A stretch of DNA of 64,000 bases from Niastella sp. OAS944 (GTDB taxonomy: Bacteria; Bacteroidota; Bacteroidia; Chitinophagales; Chitinophagaceae): NCBI GenBank assembly GCA_024809215.1, contig JANUBW010000005.1, positions 372,001-436,000 of the forward strand, in the 5' to 3' direction. Position numbers and translations under genes: made by a program. This document shows, in pieces, positions 25,899 to 35,281 of the stretch. Below the pieces are notes generated by a model. It searched no databases. It was not told where the DNA came from and worked only from the letters and a program-made list of their open reading frames with translations. Position 1 is the first letter of the stretch, and each line of letters begins with the position of its first letter.

Positions 25899-27062
25899 TT
25901 ATTTGATCAAATGCTTTGGCAGATCGCCAACTTCGGCACAACACACCTGGTCCATAACCTGAAGTAATTGCGTTTTCAGCATAGAGATCACGTGGTTACC
26001 CCCTTCATCGCCCAGCGCCGCAACGCTGTACATAAAGGAACGGCCCATAAAGGTAAAATCGGCGCCGGAAGCCAACACCCTGGCCACATCGGGGCCCGAA
26101 CGCAGACCGCTGTCCATCATGATCTTTATTTTGCCTTTGTACTTGTCAACGATCGGGTACATTGAATGAATGGCCGACTCACCTGCATCTAACTGGCGGC
26201 CGCCATGGTTCGAAACAATGATACCATCCATGCCCAGCCTGATACACATTTCGGTATCGGCTTCGGTAGCAATACCTTTCACCACAATTTTACCTTTCCA
26301 TTTATCTCGAATGGCAGCTACTTTATCCTCATTCAGCCGGCCCTTAAATGTACGGTTCATAAACAGCCCCAACTGCTTCATGTTCAGCCCTTTTGGCATG
26401 TAAGGCTTCAGGGTGGCAAAATTAGGCGTACCGTGAATAAGGGTTTTGAGAGCCCACTCAGGCCGGCCCATGATCTGAAGAATATTTCTAAGCGTCATGC
26501 GGGGCGGCATGGCCAGTCCATTACGAATATCCCTTGGTCTGAAACCAAAAGAAGGCACATCACTCAACAACACCAGCACGGGATACTGGGCTGCTTCCAA
26601 CCGTTTTAAAATATCATCGCGCACCTCATCTTCGGCAGGATGGTACAACTGGTACCAGGCCCTGCCTTCGGTTATTTTACTAATAGATTCAATATCGGCA
26701 GTAGTAACGGTGCTAAGTATAAAGGGAATATTATGTTCAAGGGCGGCTTTGGCAAGAATTTGCGGAGAGTTGGGCCAAATAAGCCCCTGCAAACCAACGG
26801 GCGCAATACCAAACGGGGCGTCATATACATGACCGAAAAGCTCGGTTTTCAGGCTCGAACCGGTGTGTTTGCTCAGGTAATAAGGCGCTAATTCCACCTC
26901 CCTGATCTCGGCCGTGTTCTTATACAGGTTTACATCTTCATTACATCCGCCGTCGAGGTATTCAAAGGCAAATTTTGGGATTTTTCTTTTGGCTTTGTCT
27001 CGTAGGTCTTCAATGGAAGGATAACTGGTATTATACTTCACCTGGGCAACTTGTTTACTCAT
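25899..27062 (-). CDS. FMN-dependent alpha-hydroxyacid dehydrogenase (L-lactate dehydrogenase-like)
   Basis: A 387-residue TIM-barrel flavoenzyme of the glycolate oxidase/LldD family, which oxidises an L-2-hydroxy acid to the 2-oxo acid. Visible: the N-terminal FEYLDGGCNEDVN region, PFGIAPVGLQGLIWP, AWYQLYHP, the catalytic block VSNHGGRQLDAG with its His and Arg (about residue 280), and the phosphate-binding DSGLRSGPDVARVLASGAD plus FMGRSF. The substrate may be lactate, glycolate or another hydroxy acid. It is divergent from the LysR gene (117 bp between starts), so that regulator might also control it. Confidence 0.92.
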   Translation of the reverse strand: MSKQVAQVKYNTSYPSIEDLRDKAKRKIPKFAFEYLDGGCNEDVNLYKNTAEIREVELAPYYLSKHTGSSLKTELFGHVYDAPFGIAPVGLQGLIWPNSPQILAKAALEHNIPFILSTVTTADIESISKITEGRAWYQLYHPAEDEVRDDILKRLEAAQYPVLVLLSDVPSFGFRPRDIRNGLAMPPRMTLRNILQIMGRPEWALKTLIHGTPNFATLKPYMPKGLNMKQLGLFMNRTFKGRLNEDKVAAIRDKWKGKIVVKGIATEADTEMCIRLGMDGIIVSNHGGRQLDAGESAIHSMYPIVDKYKGKIKIMMDSGLRSGPDVARVLASGADFTFMGRSFMYSVAALGDEGGNHVISMLKTQLLQVMDQVCCAEVGDLPKHLIK

Positions 27063-27085
27063 TGACGATTTGGTTTCAAATTGCG

Positions 27086-27175
27086 CAAAAATAGTTCATT
27101 ATTACAGGAGTGCATCCTGCTCCTTATGCCTTCTATTAATATTTTTATTCCTTATTAATGAGCAAATTATCTTTA
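27086..27175. promoter_or_regulatory. Divergent promoter region between the FMN dehydrogenase and LysR genes
   Basis: The minus strand has TATTTTTG (27086-27093), 23 bases from the dehydrogenase ATG. The plus strand has TATCTTTA (27168-27175), a one-base variant of TAnnTTTG ending 4 bases before the LysR ATG. LysR regulators usually bind such divergent spacers. Confidence 0.45.
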
Positions 27176-27179
27176 CCCC

Positions 27180-28076
27180 ATGTTCGATTTTCGATTAAAA
27201 GTATTTTACACCGTTGCCCGCAGATTGAATTTTACCAAAGCGGCGGAAGAGTTGTTTATTACCCAACCGGCGGTAACAAAACATATCCACGAAATAGAAA
27301 CCTACTACAAGACCCAGTTATTTCAACGCAATGGAACTAAAATAAAACTTACGTCTGCAGGCACGGCCCTGCTGGCGCATACAGAACAACTCTTCGCAAT
27401 TTATCGCAATATAGAAGTTGACCTGGCGGCCATCAATGAAAATGTAAAAGGAACGCTGCGGATTGGCGCCAGTACCACCGTGGCGCAATATGTATTACCT
27501 AAGTACCTGGCTTCGTTTAAACAAAAATTTCCCGATATAAAAATTGCCCTCACCACTAATAATACCGAGTACATTGAGAATGCCCTTATCGCTAACAAAA
27601 TTGATTTCGGCATTATAGAAGGCCAGTCGAAACGTCCACAACTTAAATATGCCACCTTTTTAAAAGATGAAATGGTGCTTTGCACCCGTGTCGGCAATCC
27701 TTTACTTAAAAAGCAATCTGTTCCCCTGGCGGCATTAAAGGAGTTACCTCTGCTGATGCGCGAGCAGGGTTCCGGCTCACAGGAAGTAATTGCTGCTGCA
27801 TTGAAAAAGGCAGGTGTAAAGATGGCACTGTTACAAGTAGAAATGATACTTGAAAGTACAGAAAGCATTAAATCGTACTTAGGCAGCTCCGATAGTTTTG
27901 CTTTTCTTTCCATTCACTCAATAGTAAAAGAACTTAAAAGCAATGAGCTTACCATTATCGACATAAGAGATTTGCATATAGAACGCGCATTTTACTTTGT
28001 AAAACAGCAGGGAGATAATCAGTCCCTAACCGAACTGTTTATGAAATTCATATCCTCTAATAACTTTAAGTTATAG
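27180..28076 (+). CDS. LysR family transcriptional regulator
   Basis: A 298-residue LTTR. The N-terminal winged helix-turn-helix (LKVFYTVARRLNFTKAAEELFITQPAVTKHI) is followed by the linker helix and a two-lobed effector-binding domain starting at GTLRIGASTTVAQYVLP. The gene immediately downstream (53 bp) encodes a YeiH-family transporter, the same neighbourhood as yeiE-yeiH in enterobacteria, so it probably activates that transporter gene in response to a small anion such as sulfite. The upstream -7 box lies almost on the start codon. Confidence 0.9.
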   Translation: MFDFRLKVFYTVARRLNFTKAAEELFITQPAVTKHIHEIETYYKTQLFQRNGTKIKLTSAGTALLAHTEQLFAIYRNIEVDLAAINENVKGTLRIGASTTVAQYVLPKYLASFKQKFPDIKIALTTNNTEYIENALIANKIDFGIIEGQSKRPQLKYATFLKDEMVLCTRVGNPLLKKQSVPLAALKELPLLMREQGSGSQEVIAAALKKAGVKMALLQVEMILESTESIKSYLGSSDSFAFLSIHSIVKELKSNELTIIDIRDLHIERAFYFVKQQGDNQSLTELFMKFISSNNFKL

Positions 28077-28129
28077 CACATTAATAGTATTCATTTCTCT
28101 TTCGCTCATCCGTTTGTGAACTTTGTGCC

Positions 28130-29101
28130 ATGGAAACGGAAAATGTTACACCGAAAGAAGAACGTAGATTTTTAGACAAACGCATTACTACCCGGGAGCT
28201 GATCTTTTTACTGGCACTGATCTTTTGCATCTCGCCAGTTATCAGTGCACCCCTGGCTTTATTATTAGGTTTGATCATTGCACAATTTGTTGGCCACCCC
28301 TATTTGCATTTAAATCATAAGGTATCGCATTTGCTTTTGCAAACCTCAGTAGTGTTGTTAGGGTTTAGGGTGAATATTACTACTGCTTTACAAACCGGGA
28401 AAGAAAGCATACAGATCACTGTATTTACTATTGCAGGCACCTTGCTTATGGGCTACCTTTTAGGCAGGCTTTTTAAAATCAATAACAAAACTTCATTTCT
28501 TATTGCTGCTGGAACCGCTATTTGCGGCGGAAGCGCCATTGCCGCCATATCGCCCGTTATAAAAGCAAAAGAAAAACAGATAAGTATTGCGCTTGCTACT
28601 ATTTTCATTTTAAATGCCAGTGCACTGGTGTTATTTCCGATGATAGGCGCTTACCTGCATTTAAGCCAAACGCAATTCGGACTTTGGTGCGCCATTGCCA
28701 TACACGATACCAGTTCTGTTATAGGCGCAGCCGGCAAGTATGGCGCCCAGGCATTGGATATTGCAGCAACGGTAAAACTTACCCGGGCATTGTGGATTGT
28801 TCCGCTTGCGTTTATCAGCACCTTCATTTTTAAAAACAAGGGAACAAGGATAAAGGTCCCCTGGTTTATTGGGTTATTTGTAATAGCTATGTGCCTGAAC
28901 ACATTCTTCCCGGCTATACAGCATTACAATAATTATATCTTAAACATTTCAAGATCGGTCTTGACCGTTACACTGTTCCTGATAGGTTGTGGGCTGAGTG
29001 GTAAATCGGTGCGACATGTTGGGTTAAAACCGGTACTGCAGGGGCTTATTTTGTGGCTGATTGTTTCGGTGGGTACATTGGCAGCAATTTTATACTTATA
29101 A
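28130..29101 (+). CDS. YeiH family putative sulfate/sulfite exporter
   Basis: A 323-residue integral membrane protein with about ten hydrophobic helices. Family segments: LGLIIAQFVG near residue 45, LLQTSVVLLGFRVNITTAL, GTAICGGSAIAAISPVIKAKEKQISIALATIF and HDTSSVIGAAGKYG in the middle, all typical of the YeiH (UPF0324) transporters. It probably exports sulfur oxyanions across the inner membrane under control of the adjacent LysR gene. The transport direction and substrate are inferred from family work. Confidence 0.9.
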   Translation: METENVTPKEERRFLDKRITTRELIFLLALIFCISPVISAPLALLLGLIIAQFVGHPYLHLNHKVSHLLLQTSVVLLGFRVNITTALQTGKESIQITVFTIAGTLLMGYLLGRLFKINNKTSFLIAAGTAICGGSAIAAISPVIKAKEKQISIALATIFILNASALVLFPMIGAYLHLSQTQFGLWCAIAIHDTSSVIGAAGKYGAQALDIAATVKLTRALWIVPLAFISTFIFKNKGTRIKVPWFIGLFVIAMCLNTFFPAIQHYNNYILNISRSVLTVTLFLIGCGLSGKSVRHVGLKPVLQGLILWLIVSVGTLAAILYL

Positions 29102-29165
29102 ATTTGTTAAGGAGCTTTTAGCCATTGAGCTTTTGTGTTATATTGGCCAGGCATTACAAATACTT

Positions 29166-29771
29166 ATGTTGAATATTGACGCTGATACATTCAGAAAGAA
29201 TTTATTACTAACACAACTGTATTGCGATATACAAGAGCGTAATATAGTTGTCAATGAAGCATTGACCGATGTAGCGTCTGTATTCAGAACTATTATTCCC
29301 CAGATCGATGGGGTGGAAGTAATTGAATTCGGCATTGAAGAATTTCAAACGGGCAATGACACTGACAAAGAGATGGTAAAATCTGCGCGCTGGACAATTG
29401 ATCCGGTTGTTGAAGGTGAATACATCAATACGTTTTTCCGAGATCAAATGGCATACAAAGAAAAATGTCTGAAAGGGTTAGCCCCTGACGCCAAATACAA
29501 AGGCCGTATTGTTGTTACACAGATTGACGCTACCGATGTTGACGGGGTATGCGAATTTGAATCTTATTATTTGTTCGACCTGTATGACCTGCCTCCGATC
29601 GATACATGGTTTTATTTAACGGAAATTGCTGAGACCAGGCTGCTCTTTGCCTGGATACCCGATGCCTATTGTGGGTGGGTTGATAACGTTATTTTGGTCA
29701 ATCGTGTTGGCGGTGTTGGCTGGTTCGAAAAAATGTACCCAACTTATCATAAATGGCTAAACGAATATTAA
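29166..29771 (+). CDS. Hypothetical protein
   Basis: A 201-residue soluble protein, acidic, with no signal peptide (starts MLNIDADTFRKNLLL). The ATG at 29166 is preferred to a longer frame starting at 29061 inside the YeiH gene. Beta-rich middle (KYKGRIVVTQIDATDVDG) and an aromatic end (WFEKMYPTYHKWLNEY). I do not recognise a family. It follows YeiH by 64 bp and precedes a small membrane protein gene by 46 bp, so it may be cotranscribed with the latter. Confidence 0.65.
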   Translation: MLNIDADTFRKNLLLTQLYCDIQERNIVVNEALTDVASVFRTIIPQIDGVEVIEFGIEEFQTGNDTDKEMVKSARWTIDPVVEGEYINTFFRDQMAYKEKCLKGLAPDAKYKGRIVVTQIDATDVDGVCEFESYYLFDLYDLPPIDTWFYLTEIAETRLLFAWIPDAYCGWVDNVILVNRVGGVGWFEKMYPTYHKWLNEY

Positions 29772-29817
29772 TAACCAAACTAACCTCATTATTACTTATT
29801 GCCGTAATTGTAATAAT

Positions 29818-30255
29818 ATGAAAAAGGCCTATTTCCTTATTGCATTCCTTATCGTGCTATTGATAGCATTGATTTACTTCTTCGGCTCTGCCGCAAGCGT
29901 TGGGCCTGGCTGGCATACTACTGTATATCCTGCTTACTACTCCTGGGTGCTGGTAATAATAATGACCCTGTTTTTTGCAGTGATCGGATATTGGTTGTAT
30001 TTGAAAACGATCAGCAAATTAAACTGGATATTGTTTATTATTTACTTTCTGGCAACCACTTCAACTTATTTCTTTATCAAGTTCCCCGCCGTACTATTAA
30101 AATACCGGCAATACAACCAAGCAATGTTTGAAAATGCCCGAACAATAATTCAACTCTTACCTATAGCCACCTGGGTTCTTATAATTACGCAAATTCTACT
30201 TGTTGGCTATATAGCAGCATTAGTAATACTTCGCAAAAAACGAGTACAAATTTAA
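29818..30255 (+). CDS. Four-helix membrane protein, unknown function
   Basis: A 145-residue protein with four hydrophobic helices (about residues 4-24, 41-62, 68-88 and 111-138) and a short charged C-terminal tail (RKKRVQI). No recognised domain; it resembles many small integral membrane proteins of Bacteroidota. Its stop codon is immediately followed by a strong bidirectional terminator. Confidence 0.65.
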   Translation: MKKAYFLIAFLIVLLIALIYFFGSAASVGPGWHTTVYPAYYSWVLVIIMTLFFAVIGYWLYLKTISKLNWILFIIYFLATTSTYFFIKFPAVLLKYRQYNQAMFENARTIIQLLPIATWVLIITQILLVGYIAALVILRKKRVQI

Positions 30256-30293
30256 CGCCCGGCAATTCCACATTAAAAGGAAACCGCCGGGCG
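30256..30293. terminator. Bidirectional terminator
   Basis: Perfect 8-bp GC stem (cgcccggc / gccgggcg) with an inner ttcc/ggaa pair, directly after the stop codon of the plus-strand membrane gene and before the convergent ThuA gene. Confidence 0.85.
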
Positions 30294-30310
30294 ATTAAAT
30301 ATCTTCTATA

Positions 30311-31051
30311 CTACTTTTTCACCTTCCCCATTGCATATTGAATTCCTCCCCATAAATGTTGCAGATACAACGGGTCGGCATAAGATTCGTCGGTATGGCC
30401 TAATGCGGTATAAAACGCGCGGCCACCATCGTAGTTATGATACCAGGCCATATAATGGCTGGCCCCGTTGGTGCCACCAGTATAGGAACTTTCGTCAATA
30501 GTAATTAATACGTGCAGGTCGGTGGCCACATACCTGAAATTGTACCACTCATCGGTACGCTTCCAGGGACGGGGTAAATGTTTGGTAGCAATGTTCGTAC
30601 TGTCGTTGATCGCCAGCACAGCCTCCTGAATTTTCGGATGTTTTACAAAATACGCACCTACCAGGTTGCCATACCAGGGCCAATCGTATTCTGTATCGGT
30701 TGCCGAATGTATGCCAACAAAACCGCCACCGGCCTTAATGTACTGTTCAAATGCTTTTTGCTGTTCGTCGCTCAGCACATTGCCGGTGGTGTTTAAAAAG
30801 ATCACGGCAGCATATTTCTTTAAGTTGCTGTACACAAACTTTGTTGAGTCGGTAGTAGCATCCACCTCGAAATTATATTTCAGCCCAAGGTCCTGAATGG
30901 CTTTTACACCCACATCGATGGACTTATGATGGAAACCAGCCGTTTTTGAGAATACGAGCACTTTGTCTTTTGCCAGGGAAACTATTGTGAAGGATAATAA
31001 ACAGAATACAGTTAAAACTACTTTCATATGGGCCGCTTTCGTTGTCTTCAT
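30311..31051 (-). CDS. Secreted ThuA domain-containing protein
   Basis: A 246-residue exported protein (signal peptide ending around FTIVSLAKDK). The ThuA domain, a class I glutamine amidotransferase-like fold without the synthetase partner, is seen in VLVFSKTAGFHHKSI, YAAVIFLNTTGNVLSDEQQ, AGGGFVGIHSATDTEYDWP and the C-terminal ALGHTDESYADP. ThuA proteins are linked to utilisation of keto-sugars and disaccharides and are common in Bacteroidota secretomes. Start 31051 is used; the Met eight codons downstream (31027) also gives a good signal peptide. The longer frame upstream runs through the terminator region and is rejected. Confidence 0.9.
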   Translation of the reverse strand: MKTTKAAHMKVVLTVFCLLSFTIVSLAKDKVLVFSKTAGFHHKSIDVGVKAIQDLGLKYNFEVDATTDSTKFVYSNLKKYAAVIFLNTTGNVLSDEQQKAFEQYIKAGGGFVGIHSATDTEYDWPWYGNLVGAYFVKHPKIQEAVLAINDSTNIATKHLPRPWKRTDEWYNFRYVATDLHVLITIDESSYTGGTNGASHYMAWYHNYDGGRAFYTALGHTDESYADPLYLQHLWGGIQYAMGKVKK

Positions 31052-31142
31052 AATATGATTATTTTTTACATATCTATCCGGTGCTGAAAGATACAGAGAA
31101 GTCGGAATTTGCGCTTGAAAAGTTGCATAACAGTAATGAAAA

Positions 31143-31216
31143 GGGTGAGTCGCTTTTGCAAAGCGGCTCACCCTGGCACATTCCGGGTGAGTTGCCCTTA
31201 AAGGGCAACCACCCGG
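31143..31216 (-). terminator. Tandem hairpins after the DUF1338 gene
   Basis: Two stems in a row: gggtgagtcgctt / aagcggctcaccc (31143-31173, one mismatch) and ccgggtgagttgccctt / aagggcaaccacccgg (31183-31216, one bulge). They lie between the DUF1338 stop codon and the ThuA start. They share a gggtga-type arm, so one may be a copy of the other. Confidence 0.8.
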
Positions 31217-31219
31217 TTT

Positions 31220-32113
31220 TTATCTATTCGTTTGAGAGCTGTACGTGCTCTCAAAGATCTTATCGGCATTACCGGCTTCAAACCCTTCGCGTCGGTGTTC
31301 TCGCCTAATCTGGTCTTTGGGCAAATGCGCATATTGCGGCAAAATGCGCCGTTCGGCAAATTCAATATATGAACCTGAAATGGAATGCACATCGCCACCG
31401 GCAAATTGAGCATCTATCATTTCTGCCACTGTTGAGCTTTGTAGTAAACCACCATCGGGACTGGTCTTTATTTTCCCGCCTGCATTGTTCAGCGTAAATC
31501 CATTACGCTCGAGAAACTCATTGAATTGGGCAATGGTATTATATCCATCCTTCAGGTTATGTACGCTAATGGTAAAATGGTTAAGGTAATACCGGTTGTA
31601 AATAACCCAGGCCGCATACTCACTTTGTTTACCCAACGTTTCAAAATCGCTCCATGTGGGTAACCGCCACAAACCGCTGTGCAGGAACTGATCTACTGCG
31701 TGGGCATCATCGAGATTGAGCCGATCAACGGGATCGGCAGTAACTTCGTTTGTATAGCTGGTTATTATCTGCTGTACTTCGGGCGACAGGTCCTTTACCC
31801 GCAGTTCGCTGATAAATATTCTTGGGTATTGAGGCGAAGGCGGTGCATACCAATATGCATCCAATTTCTTTTCAGCAAAATGATAATAGTCGCGCTTATG
31901 ATAACCATAATGTAAAAAGATCTTTTCCAACGACTGGATGCCCAGGTGCGGCACACCCATTGTTCTAAATGCAATATGGTCATTTTCAATATCGGCCGCC
32001 TGCTGTATAATATTCTCCTTTATCATGGCATTGATAATGGATGATACATCGGGAACGCGTTCTTTGTAGCGGGACATAAGTCCGTCCAGTACTTTATCTA
32101 GTGTTGAAGACAT
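31220..32113 (-). CDS. DUF1338 protein, 2-oxoadipate dioxygenase/decarboxylase-like
   Basis: A 297-residue member of DUF1338, whose characterised members (HglS/YdcJ) convert 2-oxoadipate to 2-hydroxyglutarate with iron and O2 in lysine breakdown. Visible family segments: NDHIAFRTMGVPHLGIQSLEKIF with the first His ligand (about residue 45), YWYAPPSPQYPRIFISELRV, the second His region HFTISVHNLKDG, and the late FTLNNAGGKIKTSPDGGLLQSS. The neighbouring gene encodes a saccharopine dehydrogenase-like protein, which supports a lysine catabolism role. Substrate is inferred from family and context. Confidence 0.88.
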   Translation of the reverse strand: MSSTLDKVLDGLMSRYKERVPDVSSIINAMIKENIIQQAADIENDHIAFRTMGVPHLGIQSLEKIFLHYGYHKRDYYHFAEKKLDAYWYAPPSPQYPRIFISELRVKDLSPEVQQIITSYTNEVTADPVDRLNLDDAHAVDQFLHSGLWRLPTWSDFETLGKQSEYAAWVIYNRYYLNHFTISVHNLKDGYNTIAQFNEFLERNGFTLNNAGGKIKTSPDGGLLQSSTVAEMIDAQFAGGDVHSISGSYIEFAERRILPQYAHLPKDQIRREHRREGFEAGNADKIFESTYSSQTNR

Positions 32114-32140
32114 AATTAAGTTCGTTGATTGAATGTAAAT

Positions 32141-32229
32141 GGTGCCGGTTGCCAGGTACCGGTTACCGGGGAATACAAAAGCCTTGTAGGCCGCGCCCCT
32201 GGCAACCGGAAACCGGTAACAGGTAACAG
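32141..32229. repeat. Fold-back heptad repeat (GGTACCG / AAACCGG), copy A
   Basis: Left arm: ggtgccg, gttgcca, ggtaccg, gttaccg (32141-32168). Right arm: caaccgg, aaaccgg, taacagg, taacag (32203-32229), ending directly at the stop codon of the next gene. The loop begins gaatacaaa and ends ggccgcgcccc, shared with the copy at 36119-36210. Confidence 0.85.
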
Positions 32230-33288
32230 CTATTGATTCTTTGCATACAAGCTACCATTCTTCGTTTTAAGAAACTTCTCAAATGGTATTTCTTCCTGTT
32301 TAATAAATCCTTTCTGCGGTAATTCTTTATTGGCAACCATTTCAACAACGGCGGCTACAGAGGCGGCGGTGGTCCATGAAATGGCGCGCCATTCTTTACC
32401 ATTAATAGTAATAGGATGGTATGCCTGGTAAAATTCTTCGCGGGCCAGCTCCTGCCCTTTCCAGCCTTCTACTACCGCATAAACATATACCACATCTTCC
32501 CGCACCGGCGGTTTGGCTTCTGTTAGTATTTGTTCAGTTAGCTCACGCTTGTCTTTCAAAATCAGTTCATATAATAAAAAACGCATCAGGCGGGCATGAC
32601 CGGGATAACGAATGGTTTTATAGTTAAGCGTGTCTACTTTTCCTTCCAGGGTTTCGCATAATGTACCTAAACCACCACTGGTGCTAAACGCTTCAAACTC
32701 CTGCCCTTCAATATTTATCTGTTCAATACCATCGAGCGAAGGCACCATTTTACGAATACCATTGTGTATCACTTCGGCATCGTTTATATATTCATTTATA
32801 ACACCGGCCGGCGACCAGGTGAAAGAATAAGCCATTAATCCATTGGGATAACGAGGTAAGGCGCCCACACGCAACTCTACATCGCGCAATTTGGTAAACC
32901 GATGACAGAGATCGGCACCAACGATACCAATAAAACCAGGGGCCAGTCCGCATTGCGGCGCCATAACACCTTTTGAGGTTTCAGCCATTTTACGAATAGC
33001 GCTGGTAGTGGGTACATCTTCAGTAAGATCGAAATAATGAATGCCCGTCTTAAAGGCAGCTTCTGCAACCGGCAGGTTTAAATTGTATGGCAAACACGAC
33101 ACCACTGCGTCTTGTTTACTCAACAGGTCTTCGATAAATTTTGTATCCTGAATATTTCCGGTTACTATTTTAAACGGAAGACCTTCGGGCGCCTTTTGAT
33201 CAACACCGGTAACAGTAAAAACATCATTCAGCAAAGTGGCTACCAGCGAACCCACTTTACCCAGTCCGATAACGGCAATATTTTGCAT
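32230..33288 (-). CDS. Saccharopine dehydrogenase family protein
   Basis: A 352-residue NAD(P)-binding protein. The Rossmann start is IAVIGLGKVGSLVATLL; DAVVSCLPYNLNLPVAEAA and the catalytic-domain block MAPQCGLAPGFIGIVGADL are characteristic of the saccharopine dehydrogenase/lysine 6-dehydrogenase group. The remainder (WSPAGVINEY, AFSTSGGLGTLCETL, RYPGHARLMRFLL) fits lysine-type homologues. It is upstream of the DUF1338 gene on the same strand, separated by 116 bp that holds the fold-back repeat. Together they point to lysine degradation through aminoadipate. It could also be a bacterial lysine dehydrogenase; the exact reaction is not settled. Confidence 0.87.
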   Translation of the reverse strand: MQNIAVIGLGKVGSLVATLLNDVFTVTGVDQKAPEGLPFKIVTGNIQDTKFIEDLLSKQDAVVSCLPYNLNLPVAEAAFKTGIHYFDLTEDVPTTSAIRKMAETSKGVMAPQCGLAPGFIGIVGADLCHRFTKLRDVELRVGALPRYPNGLMAYSFTWSPAGVINEYINDAEVIHNGIRKMVPSLDGIEQINIEGQEFEAFSTSGGLGTLCETLEGKVDTLNYKTIRYPGHARLMRFLLYELILKDKRELTEQILTEAKPPVREDVVYVYAVVEGWKGQELAREEFYQAYHPITINGKEWRAISWTTAASVAAVVEMVANKELPQKGFIKQEEIPFEKFLKTKNGSLYAKNQ

Positions 33289-33565
33289 AACTTTTTATGA
33301 GTTAATTAAATAATTAAAATATAGCTTAATCAACCAGCCTAAAGGCCTTATGTCAATTAAATATAAGCAACAAATTAGAATAGAAATGTACTAACAACAT
33401 GAAGACTATGGCACGTTGGCACATGCACTTCGCAGAAAAGCGAGGTAGGAGTAGAATATTTTTACATGTTCGTTCACCAGGCGAATATATTCAAAGCTGC
33501 TTAAAACGCCAAATGCAGAAAAACGCAATTAGTGAAGAATAACGACAATTCGCGGACCTGTATTT

Positions 33566-33597
33566 GCTTTCAGCTTTAGGCTTTAAGCTTTCAGCTG
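33566..33597. repeat. GCTTTCA heptads at the 3' end of the amidohydrolase gene
   Basis: gctttca, gctttag, gctttaa, gctttca, gctg in exact 7-base register, ending 3 bases before the stop codon of the minus-strand amidohydrolase gene. The rest of the 312-base gap (33289-33565) shows no gene or clear site. Confidence 0.8.
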
Positions 33598-33600
33598 TAT

Positions 33601-35280
33601 TTACAAATCCGCATACATCTTCTTCAACCCCGTCTTAATATATTCAGGCAAATTCATTTGTTGCGCCACCTGCTTAAAGAAGGCGCTATCGCCTGCTACG
33701 GTAAGGGTATCGAGTTTTATTGGAACTAACACATCGGCAGTAATTTCCATGGGCGCTATCTTTTTAAATGGCAGGCCATGTTTTGCCATGGGATCAAAGT
33801 TAGGCCGCACCGCTTCGCCCTCATCTTCATTATGATCGAGCACCAACACCCATTCGGGTTCGGCATTCGCTTCGGGCTGCGCTTTTAGTGGTACCAGAAA
33901 ACGATTTCCCTGTTTATCTAACATACCACGTAACGGCAACGAATTATTGGCCAGTTTTCGAATATTAAGCAAACCATCTTTCATCCGTTTTGTAGCGGCT
34001 GCTAAAGTAAGGCCACTTACTACCGGGTCTTGCGTTGTTTGTTTCAGGTTAAATAATTTCGCTTTCTTGCCAATGGTCTTTTGTTCCATACCACTGCCAC
34101 CAAACTTTCGCATCAGTGTAGCATCACCAAAACGCGGCGTTCCATTTACAACAACCAATGCTATACTTTTTTCCGATGCCTGTAACAGCGTTTTAAACGG
34201 ATCGCTCCCCTGCCCGTTTATTACTACCACATCGGCCCGTTTACCTTTTTCGAGTGTGCCCAGTTCTTTATCCCATTTTATAATACGGGCAGCGTTGATG
34301 GTGGCCATAGCCACAAGCTCATAATCGCTGAACAACTTACCATTTGCTTCATTGTATAGCTTTGCCACCTTTAATTCGCCTAACATATTCTTGCTGCCGC
34401 TGGGGCTCCAGTCGCTCCCCAATGCAATGGTAATACCGCTTTCTTTGGCGCTTTTTATATCAGCTGTTTGTCCGTATAACAGCAGGTTGCTGAATGGCGA
34501 CCATACCATGCTGGCGCCTTTTTGTTTCATAACGGTATAGTCCTGCTTTTGCAGTGCAACACAATGTATACCGGCCAGCGACGGACCAATGGCCCACTCC
34601 GTTTCGTTGAACTTTAGGTTTTCGAAATGTTTGCGGGCCGATGCATTGGTGCCTTCGCTTAAATGCAGCAACATGCAGCTGCTTTTTTGTATTTGCTTCG
34701 AGAACTTTTCGGCATCGCGGGCAACGATATCAGGAATATGTGCATCAACGTTTGGCAGACCGGCATCGCCGGATTCTTCCACATTGCGCACTATACCCCG
34801 GTAATACTTCTTAATACCTGCATTGCTGAACAACATAATTCCCTGTGAAGTAGTAACACCACCGGCCAGGCATTTACATTCAACATACCTTACAATCGCT
34901 TCTACATATCCTTTAGTTTTTCCCAGCAGGTTCATGGGATAACTAATGTTCTGTTTATAGGGATCAATACCGCTCCATTGTGCCCGGTTATCGTATTTCT
35001 TAGGCACATTCCACATGGGCAAACAGTTATAGCTTAAGTGATTGTGCAACTCAATAAACCCGGGAAAAATAGTGCCCCTGGTTTTGTACACCGGTATATC
35101 TGTTAACGCTTCCGGTATTGGCTTGCTATCGGGGATGATGGCTTCAATACGTGCAGCATTGATAAAGATAGTGCCTTTAATAATTTCATTGGGACCGGCC
35201 ATGGTAACAATAGTACCATGTAAGCCATACCGTGCGCTTTCGAGCGGGTCTATTGGGGGCTTTGAAGGTTTGTTGGGCAT
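33601..35280 (-). CDS. Amidohydrolase family protein (ATZ/TRZ-like)
   Basis: A 559-residue metal-dependent hydrolase. The beta-sandwich N-terminus is followed by the metal motif ELHNHLSYN (HxH, about residue 92), HLSEGTN, GIHCVAL and the late Asp in GSDWSPSGSKNMLGELK, matching the cytosine deaminase/chlorohydrolase-like group that removes amino groups from heterocycles. A C-terminal extension of about 170 residues after the barrel (residues 390-559) is unusual. ATG 35280 lies 1 base after the stop of the UDG-like gene, so translation may be coupled; the upstream GTG (35346) would overlap that gene. Substrate unknown. Confidence 0.88.
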   Translation of the reverse strand: MPNKPSKPPIDPLESARYGLHGTIVTMAGPNEIIKGTIFINAARIEAIIPDSKPIPEALTDIPVYKTRGTIFPGFIELHNHLSYNCLPMWNVPKKYDNRAQWSGIDPYKQNISYPMNLLGKTKGYVEAIVRYVECKCLAGGVTTSQGIMLFSNAGIKKYYRGIVRNVEESGDAGLPNVDAHIPDIVARDAEKFSKQIQKSSCMLLHLSEGTNASARKHFENLKFNETEWAIGPSLAGIHCVALQKQDYTVMKQKGASMVWSPFSNLLLYGQTADIKSAKESGITIALGSDWSPSGSKNMLGELKVAKLYNEANGKLFSDYELVAMATINAARIIKWDKELGTLEKGKRADVVVINGQGSDPFKTLLQASEKSIALVVVNGTPRFGDATLMRKFGGSGMEQKTIGKKAKLFNLKQTTQDPVVSGLTLAAATKRMKDGLLNIRKLANNSLPLRGMLDKQGNRFLVPLKAQPEANAEPEWVLVLDHNEDEGEAVRPNFDPMAKHGLPFKKIAPMEITADVLVPIKLDTLTVAGDSAFFKQVAQQMNLPEYIKTGLKKMYADL

Positions 35281-35281
35281 A

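Noticed and set aside
31081..31308. 75-residue plus-strand frame
   Set aside because: Runs through two terminator hairpins and the DUF1338 gene end; no coding character.
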